A DNA stretch of 13,357 nt from Micractinium sp. NFX-FRZ (lineage: Eukaryota > Chlorophyta > Trebouxiophyceae > Chlorellales > Chlorellaceae), in the NCBI GenBank assembly GCA_029339195.1, contig JAPTJF010000793.1, forward strand, positions 1 to 13,357, in the 5' to 3' direction. A model generated the notes under the pieces. It was not told where the DNA came from and made no database searches. It saw nothing but the letters and a program-made list of their open reading frames with translations. Position numbers and translations under genes: made by a program. How positions within the stretch are numbered: the first letter of the stretch is position 1; every line of letters begins with the position of its first letter. Positions 9,270 through 13,357 of the stretch are shown piece by piece.

Positions 9270-9565
9270 GCGAGTGCGAAAAGAACCGCGTGTTCATGGT
9301 CGGAACCCGTGCCAACCCTGGCACATGCGTGTTGGTGAGTCACTCCCGCTTCTCGCCTTTTGGCCGCCCCCTGCCATGTGCTGTGGCTGCATGCTCGCGG
9401 CTGGCATGGCTTCTTGTGCTTTGTGCAGCCCCTGTCCACTCCAAAGTTTCTCACCTGCGGTGCCCTCTCACCCAGCTGCTGCTTCCCTAACCCCTTGTTC
9501 CGCAGTCGTGCGACGCCTGCCTGGAGATTTACACGGGCACCGAGCAGGCGGCCCACAAGGCGTGA
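6237..9565 (+). CDS. Prolyl 4-hydroxylase with C-terminal ShKT domain (ten exons)
   Basis: The enzyme hydroxylates peptidyl proline using O2, 2-oxoglutarate, Fe(II) and ascorbate. In plants and algae it acts in the ER/Golgi on cell-wall hydroxyproline-rich glycoproteins. Exons are 6237-6339, 6506-6573, 6748-6802, 7082-7324, 7592-7597, 7740-7838, 8106-8304, 8841-8968, 9270-9334 and 9506-9565. All introns are GT-AG, and the total is 1026 nt, encoding 341 residues. Residues 1-21 form a hydrophobic signal peptide or signal anchor. The dioxygenase domain spans about 57-265, with Fe ligands H157, D159 and H242 and the 2-oxoglutarate-binding Lys K252 (H-X9-K spacing as in the family). Also visible are VLTYLNDVEEGGETVFPN and KWSMPKWIH. 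Residues 287-327 form an ShKT module with six cysteines (287, 294, 303, 320, 324, 327), a common C-terminal extension of plant P4Hs. The ATG at 6237 is chosen because the signal sequence follows directly. No frame breaks are needed. Confidence 0.93.
7592..7597 (+). other. Six-nucleotide micro-exon (exon 5) of the prolyl 4-hydroxylase
   Basis: ACTGGG is bounded by the acceptor CCACCACAG and the donor GTAAGC. Exon 4 ends with C and exon 6 starts with AC, so the micro-exon completes CAC-TGG-GAC, i.e. His157-Trp158-Asp159. Direct joining of exon 4 to exon 6 stays in frame but reads AHYFFDK, losing two residues and the His-X-Asp iron-binding motif. The family expects His-aromatic-Asp-Tyr-Phe exactly here, which the micro-exon restores. 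Confidence 0.85.
8305..8840. other. Longest P4H intron (intron 7), containing protein-like open frames
   Basis: This 536-nt GTAAGC...CTTCAG intron is about twice as long as most others in the gene. It contains a GCC/GCG-rich stretch at 8400-8480. On the minus strand an open frame covering about 8271-8570 includes FVFTYYNVGRDVLNCGEQLP. On the plus strand another ends DGWQAALNQGSC. Both have high GC3. No family is recognised, and the joined exons 7 and 8 need nothing from the intron. Confidence 0.45.
9239..9266 (+). repeat. (TG)14 microsatellite abutting a splice acceptor
   Basis: Fourteen uninterrupted TG units run directly into the CAG acceptor of P4H intron 8 (exon 9 starts at 9270). A pyrimidine run (CCCCTCTTCTTTT) precedes the repeat. 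A possible branch site, CTAAC, is at about 9184-9188. Confidence 0.95.
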
Positions 9566-10323
9566 GCAGCGCTTGGTCTCAGGCGCTCCCAGGCCATGCC
9601 GCACATTTGCCTCACATGCTCAGGAACGAACCATATCGCATCTACGCAAGGCAGCACAGTACAGACCGCCCCGTTGTTGATGTCAAGACAGTGCCGCCTC
9701 ATGGCACCATCGCTGCCCCCTCACCCTGCACCCGACCCCCCCCACAAGCACCAGCACCCTGCCACAAGCCTCTCCCACCATTCTGAAGCCAGCAGCGATC
9801 TGCCGCAATCGTGCCACCTGCCAGGCCAGCCCACCACACACCTCACCCCTCCTTGGCCACACCGCAGGCGCCTGCCCTCCCAACTGTCTGACTGTCGTTG
9901 ATTTTGCTTCACTGCTTCACTGCTGCTTTTTGCCCGTACCCTCTCAGAACTGAGCAGCGCACGTGTGTGCCCGGCAATGCTGCAGCCGTTGCCCCCCGTT
10001 TTCCTCCCTCCCCTTGCTTTCCTTGCCATGTACCACACACACCTCGCTTCCGTCGCCCCCCTGCCTTGCACAGGCCTGAACAGAGGCCGCCCAGTGCTGT
10101 GCGGCACCAATGTATCGCCCCTGGTATCCTGCCCTTGTTTCACTCTACTACATAAGTCTTGCTCCGTCTCGCCAGTCTGCTCTGTGATATCGCTTGCTTG
10201 CTTTCTTGCTTTGCCTGTGGTCGACACAGCACCCCTTGCTGCAAACAGCTAAAGCATTGCACAAATAGGGGCGGTCCGACAGCCGGGGTGGGAGGCCGCC
10301 AGTCACTCGCACATGATGGCTGT
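9566..10323. other. 3' flank of the prolyl 4-hydroxylase; no gene seen
   Basis: The plus strand is C/T-rich and shows no recognisable domain on either strand. The first part must hold the P4H 3' untranslated region. No UGUAA signal was found on the plus strand here, so the end of the transcript cannot be placed. Confidence 0.45.
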
Positions 10324-10504
10324 CAAACAACGCAGGGCAGACGAAAAGGCAAGCAGTGGGACAGGCTCGAGGCACGGAGCAAGCCTGGAAAACACGAGTG
10401 CCAGAGTGTTGGCAGGAAACAAACAGGAAACGCAGGGCAGATGAGAGGGCGAGCAGCCAGGCAGGAGCCTCAAGGCCCACAGCAAGCCTGGCAAACAACA
10501 GTGC
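10324..10504. repeat. Imperfect direct repeat of about 80 bp, two copies about 100 bp apart
   Basis: The copies begin near 10324 and 10425. Both contain CGCAGGGCAGA(C/T)GA, a GGC(A/G)AGCAG block, and AGCAAGCCTGG followed by an AAACA-containing tail. They lie just downstream of the minus-strand LRR gene stop codon, so they may be in its 3' untranslated region. Confidence 0.65.
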
Positions 10505-10514
10505 ATGCATGCAC
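10501..10514. repeat. 14-bp perfect palindrome with CATGCATG core
   Basis: GTGCATGCATGCAC is self-complementary. In plants the CATGCATG (RY) core is bound by B3-domain factors. Whether that applies in this alga is unknown, and chance occurrence is possible. Confidence 0.4.
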
Positions 10515-10628
10515 GAGCGCATGCTGTGCTGCTTCTCAGAGTGAAGAATGTCGTGCACCTAGTGTGGCATCCCAGGCTGGCAGCCGTGAGGCAGCCAGCG
10601 GTCGGCGGAGCAGGGCGGCCAGCATCGT

Positions 10629-13220
10629 TCAGGGCTTGGCATGCCCCCAGTCCCGAAAGTGCACCGCTGGGCGCAGCGTCTCCAGCAGCCCCGCCCACTC
10701 TGAGGCCACCTGAGTGCCACAGCGCCCCACTCGCACAGCCTTGAGGCCTGGCAGTGAGGCTACCGCCTCCACACCTGCAGAGACGGCAGCAACACCGTCG
10801 TGCGGGTTAATGAGCAGCAAGGGCCGGGGACCTGACACAGTGGATCAAGGCCAAGGTGTACTGTGTACTGCCTCCCCTGGCAATGGGTATGTGGTCGGCC
10901 AGCGCCACGCTGCCCCCGCAGTGCGCTGCCTGGGACGTGTCGCGCTGAGCTGGCACAGCGCACCCGGCAGGCTGTCGGCGCAGATCTGCAGGTGGGCGAG
11001 CGCCGTGAGGCGCGACAGCCCCTCGCCGCCGTCAGCGCCCCAATCCACGCTGTGTGCCTTCACTCTGAGGGCTCTCAGGCGGGTGAGCTCAGTGTAATCT
11101 GGGGGCAGCTGCACGCCCAGCAGGGAAAGCGCTGTCAGCTGGCTGGCCACAGCTGCCAGCGCAGGCGTCTCTTCTGCATACTCGTCATACTCGTCATACT
11201 CCTCACTATACTCCAGAGTGCACAGCGTGCCGCCCTGGTTGGTGCTCGTGATGTCCAGCCTGAGTGAGGGTGGGGGAGGGTGGGGGGAAGAGGGGCGTCA
11301 CTTGGGCCACCTGGGCATGGACACTGCTGCCTCTTACCACCACCACTCTTGATACACTGCATCCACCCGTCGGAATTTACCCCTCGGCTTCCCAGGCCGT
11401 CTTCCCGGGAAGCGCAGGTGCTTCCCACAGCTTCCTGGGAAGCGCATGCGCCTCCCGGGAAGCGCATGCGCTTCCCAGGCCAGCCGGGAAGCGGGTCTGC
11501 TTCCCGGTACACCAAGTGCAGCCAAATCAAGCCTTCATCGTCAAGAACAGTAAAACTGTGTAAGAGAATGCGTTTTGGGGACATGGGGGAGGGGAAATCA
11601 CTGCCTGGGTGGCAAAGGGGTCTGCCGCCCGCTGCCGCCCTGCAACCGCCACAGCATGGCTCAGCAAGTGGGACCAGCTCTGGCCCGTTCTGCGTCGGCA
11701 GCGCCTTTTCCTGCTCGCCATCGCTTCCTGAACGCGTTTTGTACTTCCCCAGCTGCGGTTATCGCGGGAAGTCGAACCATGCCCTTCCCCAACCGTCCGC
11801 CGTGAGAAGCCTTCCCGGCGGCTTCGCGCGCCGCCATGATCTCCAGAAGCATAACGATCACGCCTTCACGAGAGTAGCTCTCAGCTCGGCGAGTGTAGCT
11901 CAACCGCCGATCGGTGAGCGCGCTCTCTGCTCCTTTGCGCGCCCTTCACCGTGCGGTCAGCTGCGTTTAGTAATTAGCATGGAGCAGAACACGCTGCGAG
12001 AAGGCACCGGCCCCTAAGCTGGTCATGACCATGCCGCCCGCCGCCTGCTGCCGCCGCCGCCCGCCTTCACGCTGCAGGCCACCCTGGCACTACAGCTAGG
12101 TGTCGGCCCTTGCCCTCCTACGAATGACACACCGCACACCAAGTAAGCTTGGTGTGCAGCGTCAGCCAGCCAAACCTGTATTGCGATGGCAGCCTGATAG
12201 AGCATGCCAGGGGGTGCCTGATGCCGCCACAGCGTCGCAAGTGGTGGCTTGCGACGTGGCCTGCGACGGGCCCAGTGCAGCGACCTGACTGGCAGCCTCT
12301 AACACGTCCTGTACCTCGACAGGCCATTTTCTGAGACGGGCACAAACTGCCTTGTCTCTTGCTGCAGGCCGGCATGAGGGGCGACGCAGCCAGCGCCCCC
12401 CTTGGTGCGTCGAAGTGACCCGCCCCGGTGGCCTGCGCTGCGGCTGGCCCCGCCCCTCTTGAGGGAGTTGAACTGGGCCTTTTTTTGTTGTCTTTCAACA
12501 CTGTATTTTCAAGTAGGCTATGCGGCCCATTATCGGCAATCTTTGTGGCCTCCCAAGTGTCACCCACCTTGACCTCGCTGCCACCGTTCGCCCCCGCCGG
12601 CCCGCCCCGCCCATCGCCCGCGGTCCCTACCGCCCTCACCCCTCCCACTCCCGCTCCCGCTTCAATTTCAGTTGCTTATATCCCTATGGAGTTCCTGCTG
12701 TTTGATCCATGTTCTCATTGCACCTTCACTTCTTCACCCCAAACCGTCATCCAGCACTAGCGGCATCCTGCCCGCAGTACCACTCTGCCACCTGGCCCCT
12801 GGTACTGTCACACACGTTTTTATTGTGCTTTGCGTCTCAATCTGCTTTCTAAACCCGCGAATACGTTGTAAGTCCTTGGGAACAGCACGAGAGGCCATGG
12901 GAAGCGACTGCGCTTCCCGACCGCTTCCCAACCCGCTTCCCGGGAAGCGGCCCCGCTGCCCGCTATGTCTTCCTGGGAAGACGTAGGGAAGCGGCCTGGG
13001 AAGCGCAGGCTAAATTCCGACGGCCCCCCTTGCAAAGCCTTCACTCCTCCCGTTGCGTTCCAATCCTAAACATCAGACACGCCCCCCACCACTGTGTGTT
13101 TGGCCATGTGGCCACCCCTACCTGAGGCCCCGCAGGGCCGTCAGCTGGTGCAGCAGCGCCAGAGCTGAGGAGATGCCGGCATGGGCGTCCTGCTCCGAAA
13201 AATCGACACACAGCTCCAGC
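10629..13220 (-). CDS. Leucine-rich-repeat protein, 3' part (5' end beyond the window)
   Basis: Three minus-strand exons are supported: 13220-13122, 11259-10964 and 10774-10629 (stop TGA at 10631-10629). They give 179 visible residues. Junction phases agree, and joining the first two recreates a perfect repeat core, LTALRGLRLDIT. LRR cores visible in order are RLELCVDF (its first residue comes from the upstream exon), LTALRGLRLDI, LTALSLLGVQL, LTRLRALRVKA, LTALAHLQICA and LPGLKAVRVGR. An acidic/tyrosine run (EYSEEYDEYDEYAEE) follows the second core. The exon at 13122-13220 is 99 nt and starts at the same point of a repeat and in the same phase as the next exon, a modular pattern. The last acceptor could instead be at 10832, adding about 19 residues; the chosen one (CCGTCTCTGCAG) is stronger and gives 22-residue repeat spacing. 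No F-box or kinase is visible, so the function is unknown. The upstream exon is not in the window. Confidence 0.72.
11367..11400 (+). repeat. Left terminal inverted repeat
   Basis: It begins CCGTCGGAATTTA and includes CTTCCCAGGCCG at 11388-11399. Its reverse complement is matched by the sequence ending at 13023. Confidence 0.7.
11437..11476. repeat. Two tandem 20-bp palindromes
   Basis: 11457-11476 is the perfect palindrome GGGAAGCGCATGCGCTTCCC. The 20 bp immediately before it are the same sequence with one mismatch (CTCCC for TTCCC in the right arm). They lie in the left subterminal zone of the putative element. Further GGGAAGCG copies are at 11407 and 11486. Confidence 0.9.
12134..12157. 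repeat. Hairpin with perfect 10-bp arms
   Basis: The arms GCACACCAAG and CTTGGTGTGC are separated by TAAG. It lies within the putative mobile element. It does not look like a bacterial-type terminator, since there is no U-tract. Confidence 0.7.
12233..12256. repeat. Hairpin with perfect 9-bp arms
   Basis: The arms CGTCGCAAG and CTTGCGACG flank TGGTGG. It is about 100 bp from the hairpin at 12134 and likewise inside the putative element. Confidence 0.7.
12899..12949. repeat. Right subterminal GGGAAGCG palindrome cluster
   Basis: 12899-12918 has GGGAAGCG and CGCTTCCC arms around ACTG. 12934-12949 is the perfect palindrome CGCTTCCCGGGAAGCG. An extra CGCTTCCC lies at 12922-12929, and more copies follow up to about 13007. 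The motif matches the left-end cluster. Confidence 0.88.
12988..13023 (-). repeat. Right terminal inverted repeat
   Basis: Read on the minus strand from 13023 inward it gives CCGTCGGAATTTA, then a short diverged stretch, then CTTCCCAGGCCG. This mirrors the left end at 11367. Confidence 0.7.
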
Positions 13221-13357
13221 CTGCGCCCCAGCAAGGAGAGTGGAACAGGAGGAGAGCGTCCATGTGTATGTGGGAAGGAAGACTGTTGACTGTTTTACAA
13301 AGCGGAATCGGAGCCAGCGAGGCTCATACACGCGTATCGGCGGCGGAGAATGTGGCA

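Larger units (their letters stand above)
11367..13023. mobile_element. Putative non-autonomous inverted-repeat DNA element inside an LRR-gene intron
   Basis: The two ends are inverted copies of each other. Both start CCGTCGGAATTTA (exact, 13 bp) and, after a few mismatches, continue with CTTCCCAGGCCG (exact, 12 bp) and a less regular GTCTTCCC-rich stretch. The subterminal zones (11391-11500 and 12897-13010) hold clustered GGGAAGCG/CGCTTCCC motifs, resembling the subterminal binding-site arrays of DNA transposons. The host intron is 1862 nt; without the element it would be about 205 nt, similar to the other introns here. No transposase motif was found inside, so the element would be non-autonomous. 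No convincing target-site duplication is visible (left flank ATCCAC, right flank CCCCCCTT), which is the main weakness. An old foldback element or a local inverted duplication is the alternative. Confidence 0.6.

Noticed and set aside
8837..9604. 255-codon minus-strand frame antisense to P4H exons 8-10
   Set aside because: It mirrors coding exons and reads the TG microsatellite as a Thr/His run; it is a shadow of the real gene.
10775..10831. Alternative longer last exon of the LRR gene starting at 10831
   Set aside because: It is phase-compatible, but it has a poor pyrimidine tract and would disrupt the 22-residue LRR spacing that the 10774 acceptor gives.
11560..11820. Possible CRISPR-like or bacterial feature
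   Set aside because: No regular repeat-spacer spacing is present; the repeats are palindromic GGGAAGCG clusters at irregular intervals in a eukaryotic intron.
12118..12648. 176-codon minus frame inside the inverted-repeat element, considered as a transposase
   Set aside because: It has no transposase catalytic pattern (DDE/D) or zinc-binding motif and includes the hairpin sequences; probably non-coding.

Overview
The window looks like nuclear DNA of a green alga, most likely a trebouxiophyte of the Chlorella type. The reasons are high GC content, many short GT-AG introns of roughly 120-540 nt with GTGAGC/GTGCGC/GTAAGC donors and CAG acceptors, alanine- and glutamine-rich proteins, and a plant/algal-type prolyl 4-hydroxylase. 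The taxon is an inference. No rRNA, tRNA, CRISPR array or bacterial operon structure is visible.

Layout. Positions 1-2640 hold no gene I can support. They contain an imperfect direct duplication of about 400 bp (11-400 and 1620-2035), a 17-bp triple tandem repeat, a 19-bp hairpin and exon-like scraps. Positions 2699-4116 (minus) encode a 433-residue protein with a C-terminal MYND zinc finger, built from two exons. Positions 4117-6236 are mostly intergenic, with a weak F-box-like reading frame at 4549-4758 (plus) and a perfect 22-bp tandem repeat carrying a TATAA motif upstream of the next gene. Positions 6237-9565 (plus) encode a complete 341-residue prolyl 4-hydroxylase in ten exons, with an N-terminal signal sequence, the 2-oxoglutarate/Fe(II) dioxygenase domain and a C-terminal ShKT domain. 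Exon 5 is only 6 nt long and supplies the central part of the catalytic His-X-Asp motif. Positions 10629-13220 (minus, running off the right edge) hold the 3' part of a leucine-rich-repeat protein gene. One of its introns appears to be split by a 1.66-kb element with inverted termini at 11367-13023.

The three supported genes show no obvious shared pathway. The prolyl 4-hydroxylase fits the secretory pathway and cell-wall hydroxyproline glycoproteins. The MYND and LRR proteins look like protein-interaction modules of unknown target. The most interesting observations are the 6-nt catalytic micro-exon and the inverted-repeat element. Removing that element would bring its 1862-nt host intron back to about 205 nt, close to the other introns here.
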